A DNA stretch of 64,000 bases from a virus: IMG/VR virus record IMGVR_UViG_3300022752_000019, positions 100,604-164,603 of that record. The stretch is one strand, 5' to 3'. A program made the position numbers and the translations under genes. The notes under the pieces are model-generated. The model had not been told where the DNA came from, ran no database searches, and was given only the letters and a program-made list of their open reading frames with translations. The first letter of the stretch is position 1; each line of letters starts with the position of its first letter. Below are positions 27,468 through 36,029 of the stretch, in pieces.

Positions 27468-29606
27468 TTAGAGCGATGAAGCTTGCTCGTAGAAGGCATC
27501 ATTTTCACGTCTTTCTTTAGCCTCCTGCCGGAATTTTCTCAAGTTACTGAAAAGTGTCCCCTCAACAGGTCGATCATTGTAAAACATATGTTTGAGATTT
27601 CGTAGGCCCGCCACGTAATCTCCGGAGTAATGCTTCTTGCCCGCGTAGGCACCCAAAGCTGGGAGTGCAATTGCAGCCGGGTAATCTACAAGACCCGCCA
27701 AATAGGGTCGATCTCTTATGGCAGTGTCAACTTTTGAGCCCTTGAGCGGCATAGCTAGGATATTCATGTCTGAGATATCTTTGCCAACTCGACTCTGCTC
27801 GGACCGGCCCATTGCTGTAGGAACTGCTATGCCACCAGCCAAGGCTGTAAGCATCCCGCCAGTGTAATCTTTAGTCGTGGCTTTTCCAGAGAGAAGACGT
27901 ACTGCGCGGTTTGGGTTTGCGAGCGCAGTAGATACTGCCGCACCCCCGAGTATGGCAGGATAGGCGACAAGGTTCAAAACGACGTTTCTTGCCGCAGCAC
28001 TGGCAAGACTGTCGGCAGTACGTGGATCCTTGCCCTGAGAAATAAGTTTCTTTCTTTCTTTCTCCTTAAAAGCGACCATTTCTGGAGTTCTTAGCTTTTT
28101 TTCGATGAAATCAGAAGCCTTGCCGTATCCATAAGCTGCCCCCACTGACGTAGCTCCAATTGCGGCCGTTGGCACGGCCATGAGCTTGAGAGCTGAGCCC
28201 GCCTCACGTAGGCCCTCGAGCGTAGACGGGCTAAAGGCAGCTTTTTTCTCTTGCGGAGAAGTATACAAGGATCGAATCTTGTTTACCCCGGCCTTTATAC
28301 CGCGCCCTGTCAGGGTTCCTTTTTGAAAAATGGCATCTTGTGCAAGATCTGCGCCTAAGAGCCCAACTCCCGCATATGGCGAGGCTCTTTTTAGCGCACG
28401 CAGACGTTCTCCCATTGAAATAGGGTCAGACTTATTTGGTAGGTCAAGTCTTAGAAACGGCGTGCCAGTCCGGTTGTCAAGAAGGTCTACGCTACGAAAA
28501 TCCTTAAGAGGAATTGACTCTGGAACTGACAGGTCATTTACTGGATCGAAAGTTGGCAGGAAACCTGCCAACTCGTGCTTAATCCCAGGGTTAACGGATA
28601 GAAGTCCGCTGACCATGGGAAAGTCGCTAAGCGACTTAAGGTTGTCGCGCTTTGCCCTTACGCCGAACGTAACTCCGAGATCTCCTGCGAACATTTTGTT
28701 CGTAATATCGGAGATGGTTTTATCCGTAAGGGATGGGTTAAGGCGACGCAGCTCTTGGCGGACAGTATTCGGATCTTGGTCACGAATAGCCTGCATAAGG
28801 AGCTTAACATCGTCGGTAGATTGCGCCTTAGACGTTAGGCCCTTAACATCTCGCTCATACTTCATCTTATCAAGAGTTTGCGTTACCTCTGGTACTACAC
28901 CGCCAGTAAACACATTTAGCATAGTAGTGAGGTTTTTCTTTGCTGCCGCTACCGGATCTGTAGCCATCTCATCAAGACGGCCCTGTATCATTTCCAGTTC
29001 ACTTTTTGGCGTTCCGTACATAGCAGTGACGCGAGGCGTCTGCGCCATGTAAATCCTCTTTCCCGCCTCCTGCATGGCAGGGCGTGCCTTTTGCATCAAC
29101 TGCTCGATTTTATCGGGAGCGATGCCCTCGCCCATTAGCACCTTAGTTGCTCCGCGCTCTATTGCGGCAATTGAGTCGAACCCTTGAATTCCTCTACTAC
29201 GTGCGAGGTCCATCTCCTCACGCGCGGCAGTGGTCATTCTCTCCAACAAGTCGTCTGACGGCTGAAGTCCCGCGTCCATGAGATGCCGGTTAAACGCATT
29301 TGCAAGCATCTTTGAGTTTAAGCGATCAGCAAAGCCAGAAAAGCGTGTATCAAGGCCAGTTACCGAAGGGTCAGGCCCCCCTCCCATAATTGCAGCTGCC
29401 GACGACGGAGATGTTCCGTGATACAAAACTGCATCAGGCGAGCCCATGGTCTTAGCAGTGCGAAGGTTAGCAGTGGCTATGCCAGTTCCGGCCAGCCCCT
29501 GGGCAATCCTTCCCAAAAGTGGCTTATCTGCGGACTGGTTTTGCTGTTCCGTCGTAGAGGGTGCCCCTGAAATCTTAACGAGGCTTTTTTCAAATCCGTA
29601 GCGCAT
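27468..29606 (-). CDS. Large virion-type protein with an ADP-ribosyltransferase-like motif
   Basis: A 712-aa protein. Residues 59-75 read AVLYHGTSPSSAAAIMG, the HGT signature of ART/PARP-like folds, and RIYMAQTPRVTAMYGTP (~185-200) could supply the conserved aromatic strand, with Glu in KSELEM as a possible third catalytic residue. The spacing between them is longer than usual. The C-terminal half carries hydrophobic Ala/Gly stretches (~475-500, ~545-565, ~590-610, ~650-665), suggesting membrane insertion after ejection. The start ATG 29606 overlaps the J-domain gene stop. The transferase assignment is tentative. Confidence 0.6.
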   Translation of the reverse strand: MRYGFEKSLVKISGAPSTTEQQNQSADKPLLGRIAQGLAGTGIATANLRTAKTMGSPDAVLYHGTSPSSAAAIMGGGPDPSVTGLDTRFSGFADRLNSKMLANAFNRHLMDAGLQPSDDLLERMTTAAREEMDLARSRGIQGFDSIAAIERGATKVLMGEGIAPDKIEQLMQKARPAMQEAGKRIYMAQTPRVTAMYGTPKSELEMIQGRLDEMATDPVAAAKKNLTTMLNVFTGGVVPEVTQTLDKMKYERDVKGLTSKAQSTDDVKLLMQAIRDQDPNTVRQELRRLNPSLTDKTISDITNKMFAGDLGVTFGVRAKRDNLKSLSDFPMVSGLLSVNPGIKHELAGFLPTFDPVNDLSVPESIPLKDFRSVDLLDNRTGTPFLRLDLPNKSDPISMGERLRALKRASPYAGVGLLGADLAQDAIFQKGTLTGRGIKAGVNKIRSLYTSPQEKKAAFSPSTLEGLREAGSALKLMAVPTAAIGATSVGAAYGYGKASDFIEKKLRTPEMVAFKEKERKKLISQGKDPRTADSLASAAARNVVLNLVAYPAILGGAAVSTALANPNRAVRLLSGKATTKDYTGGMLTALAGGIAVPTAMGRSEQSRVGKDISDMNILAMPLKGSKVDTAIRDRPYLAGLVDYPAAIALPALGAYAGKKHYSGDYVAGLRNLKHMFYNDRPVEGTLFSNLRKFRQEAKERRENDAFYEQASSL

Positions 29607-30700
29607 CACTTCTTCCTCAAGCTTGTGTTGGCGGCCAGTCCGTGAGAGCTGTACTGCTCTCCCTTGCGTGTGGCTTCGCGCTTCTTACGGGCAGCGGCGG
29701 CAAGTTGGTCTTTGCCTTCCTCCGTCTTACGTAGTCTATCTGCTTTTTGCTTCGGCAGATAGACTCCACGTCCGCCCTGTCCGGGCTTATCGCCGCCAGT
29801 CCAGTTCCAGTCCTGCTTCGTCCACTTCTTGAGCGAGTTGGTCGAGGACGTGGGCTTTGAGCCGGAGTAGCCGCCGCCCTTCTTCTTGTAGATCTGAGTC
29901 GCAAGTTGCATCGCGCGTGCGGAATGCTTGCCCCCCATCTTGGCCTTGGCCTCTGCCTTGGCTGCTTCCCACTTCTGAGGATCAGTCTTTGTTGCAACTG
30001 ATGAAAGCTTGCTCAGCCCCATCCTGAGAGATGGGAAGCTTGCCAACTTTGAGAACCACTCCGACTTCTCAGCGTCCTCCCATGCCTTGGCAGCGGTCCG
30101 GAATTTGTCCGCCGCGCTTGGATCTGGATTTCTATCGGGATGATACTTCATCGCCGCTGCTCTATACGCCGTCTTGAACTCTGCTTTTGTCTTCGGAGGC
30201 TCCCCGACGCCACCAAGATCTTTCCAAATATCGCTTGCGTTGCGCTGCGTGCGGCCGGCAAAAGATCCTTCTCCTCTGTACTGGTTTTTGTGCCTGTACT
30301 GGTTTTTGTACCTGCTCCACCAGTCTTCGGTTTTTTGCTCGTAATTTTTCCAATATTTTGACTGTTCTTCCCGCCACCGATCATTCGCCGCCTGTCTAGC
30401 TCCAATACGGTCAAACTGATGGCCTAAAAGTCCATAAAAGATCCCGCTGCTGATACCTCTTATCAGCATGGCCCTGCGGCGCCGCTCTTCTACAGATTTG
30501 CGACGTTCTTCTGGGGTCTTAGCATCTTTGGCAGGCCTGATTCGAGGATCAAACTTAGCAAAAAGAGCGCCCCCGCTGGCACCTATTCCCAGGCCAATAA
30601 GCAATCCCTTGTGAAGACTAAGCGCCTGCCCAATGTCCGTTTTTACAGAAGAACCAGAAGAAGTTTTGATGAGCGTGTGTGCATCGCTGTACTTGGACAT
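29606..30700 (-). CDS. Membrane-associated J-domain (DnaJ-like) protein
   Basis: A 364-aa protein from ATG 30700. Two hydrophobic segments lie at ~31-47 and ~78-95. A J domain spans ~155-220 with helix II FKTAYRAAAMKYHPDRN, including the HPD motif at 187-189. The C-terminus has KHSARAMQLATQIYKKKGGG and SLKKWTKQDWNWTGG blocks that resemble DUF5872-like segments of viral proteins. A J protein would recruit host Hsp70 (DnaK) for assembly or membrane work. A short duplication gives KNQYRHKNQYR just before the J domain. An upstream in-frame extension overlapping the previous gene is less likely. Confidence 0.78.
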   Translation of the reverse strand: MSKYSDAHTLIKTSSGSSVKTDIGQALSLHKGLLIGLGIGASGGALFAKFDPRIRPAKDAKTPEERRKSVEERRRRAMLIRGISSGIFYGLLGHQFDRIGARQAANDRWREEQSKYWKNYEQKTEDWWSRYKNQYRHKNQYRGEGSFAGRTQRNASDIWKDLGGVGEPPKTKAEFKTAYRAAAMKYHPDRNPDPSAADKFRTAAKAWEDAEKSEWFSKLASFPSLRMGLSKLSSVATKTDPQKWEAAKAEAKAKMGGKHSARAMQLATQIYKKKGGGYSGSKPTSSTNSLKKWTKQDWNWTGGDKPGQGGRGVYLPKQKADRLRKTEEGKDQLAAAARKKREATRKGEQYSSHGLAANTSLRKK

Positions 30701-30707
30701 GGAGATT

Positions 30708-31214
30708 TCACTTCTGCCAGTCGAGAGATGCTTCGTCAGTTGAGATGGGACCGCCGGAAGCCCAAGTGTAGCAAGTTCTTGCCGAGTGGCACTTGAACGA
30801 GTGCATGTGGCAGTATCCGAGGTAGCCGTCTTCTTGCACCATGCCTGGCATGCAGTCTTGCATTCTTGGCGAAATGTCAAAGGCAACGCAGTTGGCGCAC
30901 TTCGACCTCTTGGCGACAGCGGGAGTGGTCTTCCAGTGCTTTGCCAGCCGCTCCCAGTAGCTTTCGTCGGAAAGGTTCAGCGGTCCGTACTGAATGTGCT
31001 CGGCCTGAATTGCCTTGTTGCGGTTCTGCGTATTGATCTTGAGATCCTCAGTCGCCGTTGGGCAGGCAGCAGCCTGCTTCGATCCACCAAGCGGGTATCC
31101 GCAGTTAGAGCACCTCTCGGCACCAGCGTGATTCATGTGTCCGCACTTGGGGCACTTGATCTGTGCGGCAGAGAGTTTGACCAGCTCGAGCATGAAGCCA
31201 GTGAGTAGTCTCAT
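30708..31214 (-). CDS. Zinc-ribbon, cysteine-rich phage protein
   Basis: A 168-aa protein. The N-terminal zinc ribbon is CPKCGHMNHAGAERCSNCG (~20-39). The C-terminal cysteine-rich domain has CANCVAFD, C...GYCHMHSFKCHSARTC, TWASGGPI, a conserved phage arrangement that may bind metal or an Fe-S cluster. Unknown role. ATGA overlap with the upstream gene. Confidence 0.72.
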   Translation of the reverse strand: MRLLTGFMLELVKLSAAQIKCPKCGHMNHAGAERCSNCGYPLGGSKQAAACPTATEDLKINTQNRNKAIQAEHIQYGPLNLSDESYWERLAKHWKTTPAVAKRSKCANCVAFDISPRMQDCMPGMVQEDGYLGYCHMHSFKCHSARTCYTWASGGPISTDEASLDWQK

Positions 31215-32482
31215 GATGGATCCGTAAACTTGGTGCGGTTGGTCTTGCGGCTAACTGCGCGCAAGTTGGAGTGCCCGTTTCCGCCTCCCTTGGAAAGAGG
31301 CGTCTTGTGATCGACTTCGCGAGGATCACCCTTCTTTAGCCCAAGCTTTCGGCGCGCTTGGTTTCGAAGACTTCGGTTCTCCACCTGCTCAGGCTTGGCA
31401 TGGTACTGCTCGTACTCGCGCTTGTAGTCGCGTGGAGCCCGCGCGAGCTTTAGCCGCTCCCCGGGAGGGCGCATGTTTGGGCCGAGCACGGTCTTGACCG
31501 CGTGCTTGTCGCCGACGTCTCCGATTACGGCGTAGCCTCTCCCACGAGAAAGAGGGACGTGGTAGGTCTGTCCCTTGCGCAGTTGCATCTGTCGAAGCTT
31601 GGCACGGAGAGTGTTGACCTCTGCCTCCGCTCCCGGCGCACGCTCTGCGATGCGGTCCTCTACGTGTCCGCTCTCTTTCTTCATCGCGTCACTTGTGTAG
31701 ACGACGCCGATGTCTTTGTAGAAGGAGTCTTTCGGGAGCGTCTTCTTCAACTGCCGAAGTTTGCGCTTTCCAAAGCGATCTGTGGCCTGCTGGTAACTGG
31801 CGTCGATCTTGTCGTACGCGTACCTCGGGAGCGCCACAATTGTCGAAGGGCGGCCATCAATGGTCTCCGAATCACGCCAGTATACGCCAGGGACATCGGC
31901 GTACTCCTGGAAGCCCGAGAGATCTTTGACCTCCTCGAGCGGAACCATGTAGTCGATGTCGCTTGTCTTCTTGGGGATCGACAGGCGCCCACTTCCAACG
32001 ATGGTCCACGTTCCGCTATGCGGCTTGCCGTCGATGACTGGATTGGGGAGTGTGTCCTTGAACGACGCTGCTGCCGTCTTGCTCATCTGCCGGTACTGCT
32101 TGATGTGCTTGCAGTCCTGCTCTTCCCCTGGCTGCGCTACTGACCTCTTGTACCGCCAGTCGTTGCAGGTACAGCCCAGCCGCTCCGACCCGCGCAGCTT
32201 TGTGATCTCGTACGACTTGCCGGCCTCGCCTGGAACCGTACCGACCTTCGTGCCTGTCTTTAGCCGATTCATGTTGTCGGCGTACTGAAGCAGCTTGGGG
32301 TCCGTCATCGGATCCTTACCAAGCTGCTGCACAAACGACTTGCGGGCTGTATTGGCTGTAAACGAGTCCCAGTCCTTCTTCTCCGAGGACTGGAACCGCT
32401 GAACGCGCCGCTCGGCCTTGGCCTTCTCCCGGCTTTGCGCTCCCGCTTCTTTGCTGAAGTCAACATAGAACGGGAGCGGCAT
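31211..32482 (-). CDS. SWIM zinc finger, nucleotidyltransferase-like and HNH fusion
   Basis: A 423-aa protein with three modules. A SWIM-type zinc finger at ~92-130 (C104-T-C106...C124-K-H126). A Pol-beta-type nucleotidyltransferase signature at 163-177 (G-S then S-D-I-D). A C-terminal HNH-like segment in the last 40 residues (REVDHKTPLSKGGGNGHSNL). The combination suggests nucleic-acid binding plus nucleotidyl transfer and cleavage, perhaps in DNA or RNA processing. Each motif is visible, but catalytic competence is not established. It lies in the virion/assembly block. Confidence 0.7.
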   Translation of the reverse strand: MPLPFYVDFSKEAGAQSREKAKAERRVQRFQSSEKKDWDSFTANTARKSFVQQLGKDPMTDPKLLQYADNMNRLKTGTKVGTVPGEAGKSYEITKLRGSERLGCTCNDWRYKRSVAQPGEEQDCKHIKQYRQMSKTAAASFKDTLPNPVIDGKPHSGTWTIVGSGRLSIPKKTSDIDYMVPLEEVKDLSGFQEYADVPGVYWRDSETIDGRPSTIVALPRYAYDKIDASYQQATDRFGKRKLRQLKKTLPKDSFYKDIGVVYTSDAMKKESGHVEDRIAERAPGAEAEVNTLRAKLRQMQLRKGQTYHVPLSRGRGYAVIGDVGDKHAVKTVLGPNMRPPGERLKLARAPRDYKREYEQYHAKPEQVENRSLRNQARRKLGLKKGDPREVDHKTPLSKGGGNGHSNLRAVSRKTNRTKFTDPS

Positions 32483-32490
32483 TGATCTCT

Positions 32491-33132
32491 CTACGCGGTG
32501 ATGAACGCTCGGAACCGTGACTCGAGAGAAGATCCTGAAAGAATGTCCTTCAGGATGTTCTGAAGAGGGTAGATGGTGAGGCCCTTCTTCTCTCGCGCAG
32601 TTCGAGCGTCGTAGTTCCTGCTCATCATAACCGTACGAGGGTCGGTCGGGCTATACTTCGCGTAGATGTCTGCGTTGCTTCCGATCTTGCGCCACCACCA
32701 GGCGAGCGTCTCAGCAGCCTGATCGATGGTACTGCGGTAGAAGATCGAGTCTCCGATCTGATCCAGGCGATGCGCGACGCCGCAGTGCGGGCAGACGACG
32801 ATTCCGGTGTCTTGGGCGAGGTCTCCTGGGATGAGGCCGTCACACCCACGCTCGCTTGCCGAAGGAGCCAGCGTCCGCTCAAACGGGCTGAGCTTCTTTT
32901 CCGAGGCATGGCGCCGACAGATGAACAACATCTCGTCGCCTCCGCCGTGAAGACGCTTGCCCGACTCCCAGAAGGACAGCGAGTACGCGACCGGCTTCGT
33001 CAAGGAGCGGTCAGACCTGAACCACATCTGGATCTTGAACTTGGACTTCTTTGCTGCCTCCTCGGCTGCCTTGATGTTCTCCGATTCAATCTTTGCCGCG
33101 ATTTCGGTGCTGATCTTTTGCAGATTCATCAT
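32491..33132 (-). CDS. Conserved phage protein with zinc-binding motifs
   Basis: A 213-aa protein. CRRHA, C97 and CPHCGVAH suggest a metal site. The N-terminus is a charged helix, then FKIQMWFRSDRSLTKPVAYS. The end is basic and helical. GGAG lies 8 nt before ATG 33132, which overlaps the previous stop as ATGA. No family name can be given. Confidence 0.74.
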   Translation of the reverse strand: MMNLQKISTEIAAKIESENIKAAEEAAKKSKFKIQMWFRSDRSLTKPVAYSLSFWESGKRLHGGGDEMLFICRRHASEKKLSPFERTLAPSASERGCDGLIPGDLAQDTGIVVCPHCGVAHRLDQIGDSIFYRSTIDQAAETLAWWWRKIGSNADIYAKYSPTDPRTVMMSRNYDARTAREKKGLTIYPLQNILKDILSGSSLESRFRAFITA

Positions 33133-33671
33133 AGGGACGCTCCACTTGCAATGCTGACGTAGACCCCGAGACCCTTATCTCCAGGCTTCTTGGTTACCTC
33201 CTGCCCCGGCATGTCGCGCGCTCCGCGCAAAAAGGGCAGCCGGACCCTCTTCACAATGCGAAGGCCGTCCTCGGTCTGCACCGTGCGCTCGGACAGGATT
33301 GGAGAATCGGGCAGTCTCTCCTGGATGACCGAGATCTTCGGCGTCGTGGGAGCACTGGGCAGCGGAGCAGGGGACGGCCGCTTGTTGGGGTCACAGAGCA
33401 TCGGCCCGATGTCCTCTGCGATAGTCTCCAGCGGTCCGGTAAAGATCATTGTCCAGACGAACGCGGGCTGGCCTTCTCGTAGGAAGTACTCCTTCCTTAC
33501 GGAGACCACATACTCCTCATCTTCGACGAAGCGAAGAATGTCGACGAGGGCACTGCCCCATGCGACGTTGTCCGTGACACGAAAGTAGGCCTTGTACTGG
33601 GAGTTGACGTCGTCTCTCTGTTCAGAGACCAGCTCGATATAGCTCGAGCGTTTGAAGTACGACTTCAGCAT
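33129..33671 (-). CDS. Assembly-region protein, unknown
   Basis: A 180-aa protein. The N-terminal half is alpha/beta (EYVVSVRKEYFLREGQPAFVW) and the middle has a Pro-rich linker (NKRPSPAPLPSAPTTP). No domain was recognised. It sits between a Zn-site protein and a YkgJ-like protein, with 1-4 nt junctions. Confidence 0.72.
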   Translation of the reverse strand: MLKSYFKRSSYIELVSEQRDDVNSQYKAYFRVTDNVAWGSALVDILRFVEDEEYVVSVRKEYFLREGQPAFVWTMIFTGPLETIAEDIGPMLCDPNKRPSPAPLPSAPTTPKISVIQERLPDSPILSERTVQTEDGLRIVKRVRLPFLRGARDMPGQEVTKKPGDKGLGVYVSIASGASL

Positions 33672-33672
33672 C

Positions 33673-34020
33673 TCACCATCCTGTTAGTGCGCCATTGATC
33701 AGCTTGTAAAGGTCGTCCAGAACGGAGCGGCCCTCATCGTCGTTGGCAGTCTTTTCGGCAGGGACTTCCTGCCACACCAGGTGCTTGCACGGCTCGCCGC
33801 CGGCAAGCTCGTCCATAGACAGGCCTTCCGGCTCCCCGCCTTCACGCGGGTAGGCGCAGCAGATGTTCTCCTGACAGATCTGCGGCTGACACGACCCGTG
33901 TCGCTCGGCGCCGATGAAGTGGTACGTGCAGCCCGGCGGGATGAAGTCGTGCACCCTTGGGTAGTCTTGGCAGAACTGGGGGCGAGTCGAGTAGATTCCG
34001 CAGCGTCCGATGCAGGCCAT
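33673..34020 (-). CDS. YkgJ-like cysteine-cluster protein
   Basis: A 115-aa protein from ATG 34020. The pattern C-x3-C-x8-C-x2-Y-P (CIGRCGIYSTRPQFCQDYP) and later C-x4-C-C resemble the YkgJ family of Zn or Fe-S cluster-binding proteins of unknown function. The start is 1 nt past the upstream stop. An in-frame N-terminal extension would overlap that gene and lacks an SD. Confidence 0.7.
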   Translation of the reverse strand: MACIGRCGIYSTRPQFCQDYPRVHDFIPPGCTYHFIGAERHGSCQPQICQENICCAYPREGGEPEGLSMDELAGGEPCKHLVWQEVPAEKTANDDEGRSVLDDLYKLINGALTGW

Positions 34021-34021
34021 G

Positions 34022-34549
34022 TCAGGTCTCCTTGATTTGGAAGGCGATTGCCCTCTCAAAGTCTCGGATCATTGTACTTCTTGAGCTGCTGCACAGGAAC
34101 ACAACGTCTCGAGGAGTCTCTGGATCGACATACACAGGTACGCCGAAGGCAGCGCCTACGTTGACACGCGGAACCCACTCTTCAAGGAGGTCAGGTGTCG
34201 AGGTGACTACGCCCGACACAAGAAATCCCCCAGCCCGCGCAGACTCCATCATTCGACAGAGGGTGACAACGCCCTCATCGCGGCCATCAAGGATGTCCAA
34301 CTCGCAGTGCTGTCGAATGACCTGGTAGGGCGTAAGGAGGCCGCTGTCGAGATCAACGGCATCGTCACTTTCCGCGACAAGTCGAGGAGTCTCTACCAGC
34401 AGGTCTTCGCCCTTCTGGTAGAGAATGCGGGTCGGCTTGTCTTTTGCAGCGAAAAGAGTCTCGATTGTGCTGAGAAGCACTTGTACTGTTGGGCGAGGAA
34501 GCGGGACCGCTTCGCTGGTGATCACCTTACGCCGAGGCTTGAGTTCCAC
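34022..34549 (-). CDS. Unknown protein, alpha/beta
   Basis: A 175-aa protein with GTG start 34549 and SD GGGAGG. Rossmann-like pattern (GGFLVSGVVTSTPDLLEEWV, VVFLCSSSRSTMI) without a clear catalytic motif. Overlaps the RHH gene upstream by 23 nt and may be its partner, but no toxin signature is seen. Confidence 0.72.
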   Translation of the reverse strand: MELKPRRKVITSEAVPLPRPTVQVLLSTIETLFAAKDKPTRILYQKGEDLLVETPRLVAESDDAVDLDSGLLTPYQVIRQHCELDILDGRDEGVVTLCRMMESARAGGFLVSGVVTSTPDLLEEWVPRVNVGAAFGVPVYVDPETPRDVVFLCSSSRSTMIRDFERAIAFQIKET

Positions 34550-34697
34550 TTTGGGCCTCCCTCTTCTTCAGCCACTCGATGAAGTCGCGCACCATTTGAC
34601 TGATCGAGAGGTCATGGACCTCGGCGTAGGTGCGAAGAAACGCGAGCTGCTCGTCAGTTACCCGGACTTGCAGCCTTTTTTCCTTGGAGACGGGCAT
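34527..34697 (-). CDS. Ribbon-helix-helix DNA-binding protein
   Basis: A 56-aa protein from ATG 34697. The strand KRLQVRVTDEQLAFLRTYAE then SISQMVRDFIEWL gives the RHH (Arc/CopG-like) strand-helix-helix pattern. Probably a dimeric repressor or an antitoxin-like regulator. It lies between the GroES-like gene (downstream) and the 175-aa gene (overlapped), with ATGCC 2 nt from the GroES-like stop. Its operator is unknown. Confidence 0.78.
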   Translation of the reverse strand: MPVSKEKRLQVRVTDEQLAFLRTYAEVHDLSISQMVRDFIEWLKKREAQSGTQASA

Positions 34698-34699
34698 GC

Positions 34700-35041
34700 C
34701 TACACCCGGTATTCGCCGTTGATACCGATGACGCCGGAACCTTCGACGACTGCGAGCACATCCTTCAGGTTCAGAAGGAAAAACTCGCAGTCTCGATCGC
34801 TGCCAAGCAGATGACCGACCTGATTCGCAAAGCGCAGGAAGCCTCGGTAGATGACCTTGTCACCGACCTCGACGCCAGACGGACCGACGTGTGGGGCGGT
34901 GAATGCCACGATCTCTGCCACACCTTCAGACTTGACGTTCTTGTCAATGTCCGTCGGCAAGTAGATTCCGGAGATGGTCGTCGTCGAATGAGGCGCCGTC
35001 TTACACAACGCCCAGCCTGGCATGGGAATCAGCGTCGTCAT
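34700..35041 (-). CDS. GroES-like (Cpn10) co-chaperonin
   Basis: A 113-aa protein. The order IPMPGWALCK, SGIYLP, GVAEIVAF, VEVGDKVIYRGF, DVLAVVEG follows the chaperonin-10 fold, with a mobile-loop-like segment TAPHSTTTISGI. Phage co-chaperonins (T4 gp31 type) replace host GroES for folding of large virion proteins. ATG 35041 overlaps the upstream region; the longer in-frame opening has no SD. Together with the J-domain protein it points to active recruitment of host chaperones. Confidence 0.82.
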   Translation of the reverse strand: MTTLIPMPGWALCKTAPHSTTTISGIYLPTDIDKNVKSEGVAEIVAFTAPHVGPSGVEVGDKVIYRGFLRFANQVGHLLGSDRDCEFFLLNLKDVLAVVEGSGVIGINGEYRV

Positions 35042-35042
35042 C

Positions 35043-35426
35043 TCACACCTGCGCAAACTGAGGAACGTCCGCGTCGGCACTCGGAACGTGAGAAGGGGTA
35101 GCCTTGGCGACGGCATTACCTCCTTCAGGAGGGGCCGTTACCCCCTTCGGTCGCCCGTTGCTGTCGAACTGCTTGTCCGCGGGAACTGCCGCAAGCTGCT
35201 CAAGGAGCCACTCGGGGGCACGCTTACGACGTGCATTGTCGAACAGGCCGTCCATCGTGTCGGCCCAGTAGACATCGGGCCCACACTTCCAGACGACGAT
35301 CGCGCGGACCTCGCCCGACTTGTCCACGACCTGCGCCTGCATCATGCTGACGTCAGCGGTCGCGATCACCTGACGGCGGACTGTCGGGTGATACTGCGTC
35401 TTCTTGATTCCGTTTGGCGTGCTCAT
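35043..35426 (-). CDS. Assembly-region protein, unknown
   Basis: A 127-aa protein from ATG 35426 (SD GAGGAAC). The N-terminal half is beta-rich (ATADVSMMQAQVVDKSGEVR, CGPDVYWADTMDGLF); the tail is Pro/Ala-rich and probably disordered. It overlaps the previous gene by 74 nt in another frame. Confidence 0.72.
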   Translation of the reverse strand: MSTPNGIKKTQYHPTVRRQVIATADVSMMQAQVVDKSGEVRAIVVWKCGPDVYWADTMDGLFDNARRKRAPEWLLEQLAAVPADKQFDSNGRPKGVTAPPEGGNAVAKATPSHVPSADADVPQFAQV

Positions 35427-35679
35427 TTGTGTTCCTCGAAGGTACGAGTTTGGAGATTCCGGGAACGATGACTGCCGGCAGCCGGCAGCCGCAAGTGTAG
35501 ACAGGGGTCTCGGTCTCAAAGTCGATGACGATACGAATTTGCTGCGTACAAACCGGACAGATGTCTCGGTCGATACCGCGCAGCTCAGGCAGGTCCAAGA
35601 TCATCACGCCGCTCTTCTTTAGAGCGTTCATGATGCAGTCGAGCTTGAACTCGATTCGAACCAGCGAGTCTTTACTCAT
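35353..35679 (-). CDS. Small zinc-ribbon protein
   Basis: A 108-aa protein with CPVC...CGC (Cys pairs ~18 residues apart), typical of a zinc ribbon. The C-terminus is hydrophilic and extends into the next gene. Its start overlaps the upstream stop (ATGA). Unknown role. Confidence 0.7.
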   Translation of the reverse strand: MSKDSLVRIEFKLDCIMNALKKSGVMILDLPELRGIDRDICPVCTQQIRIVIDFETETPVYTCGCRLPAVIVPGISKLVPSRNTNEHAKRNQEDAVSPDSPPSGDRDR

Positions 35680-36029
35680 AGGTCATCGTCGTCGAGATCG
35701 ATGGCGGAGGGGGAGCCCAACTTGAAAGGGTTCTTGATCCGGACGACGTCATCCTCGTCGTCCTTTTGAGGCCCACTCTGCTTCTGGCCTTCGTACATTG
35801 CTCGGAGGCTAACTGCGCGCGCAGGCGTCAGCGTCGCAGGATCGACGTCCTCCTCTTCTTCTTTCGAAGGCTCCTCGTCTCCCTCTCCCAGTTGCTCAAG
35901 GAGAATGGCGGCCTGCTCTTCCGTGACCGGAAAGCGGAACTCGCCTTTCGGGCCGTGCGCAAGGACAAACAGCCCTCTCTGCTCTCCCGAGAAGGGATGG
36001 ATGTCCATCAAACCAAGTAGTGCGATCAT
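35676..36029 (-). CDS. Acidic small protein, unknown
   Basis: A 117-aa protein from ATG 36029, which overlaps the chaperone-extension stop as ATGA. N-terminus alpha/beta (MIALLGLMDIHPFSGEQRG), C-terminus strongly acidic (KEEEEDVDPA, DLDDDDL). Unknown function. Confidence 0.72.
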   Translation of the reverse strand: MIALLGLMDIHPFSGEQRGLFVLAHGPKGEFRFPVTEEQAAILLEQLGEGDEEPSKEEEEDVDPATLTPARAVSLRAMYEGQKQSGPQKDDEDDVVRIKNPFKLGSPSAIDLDDDDL

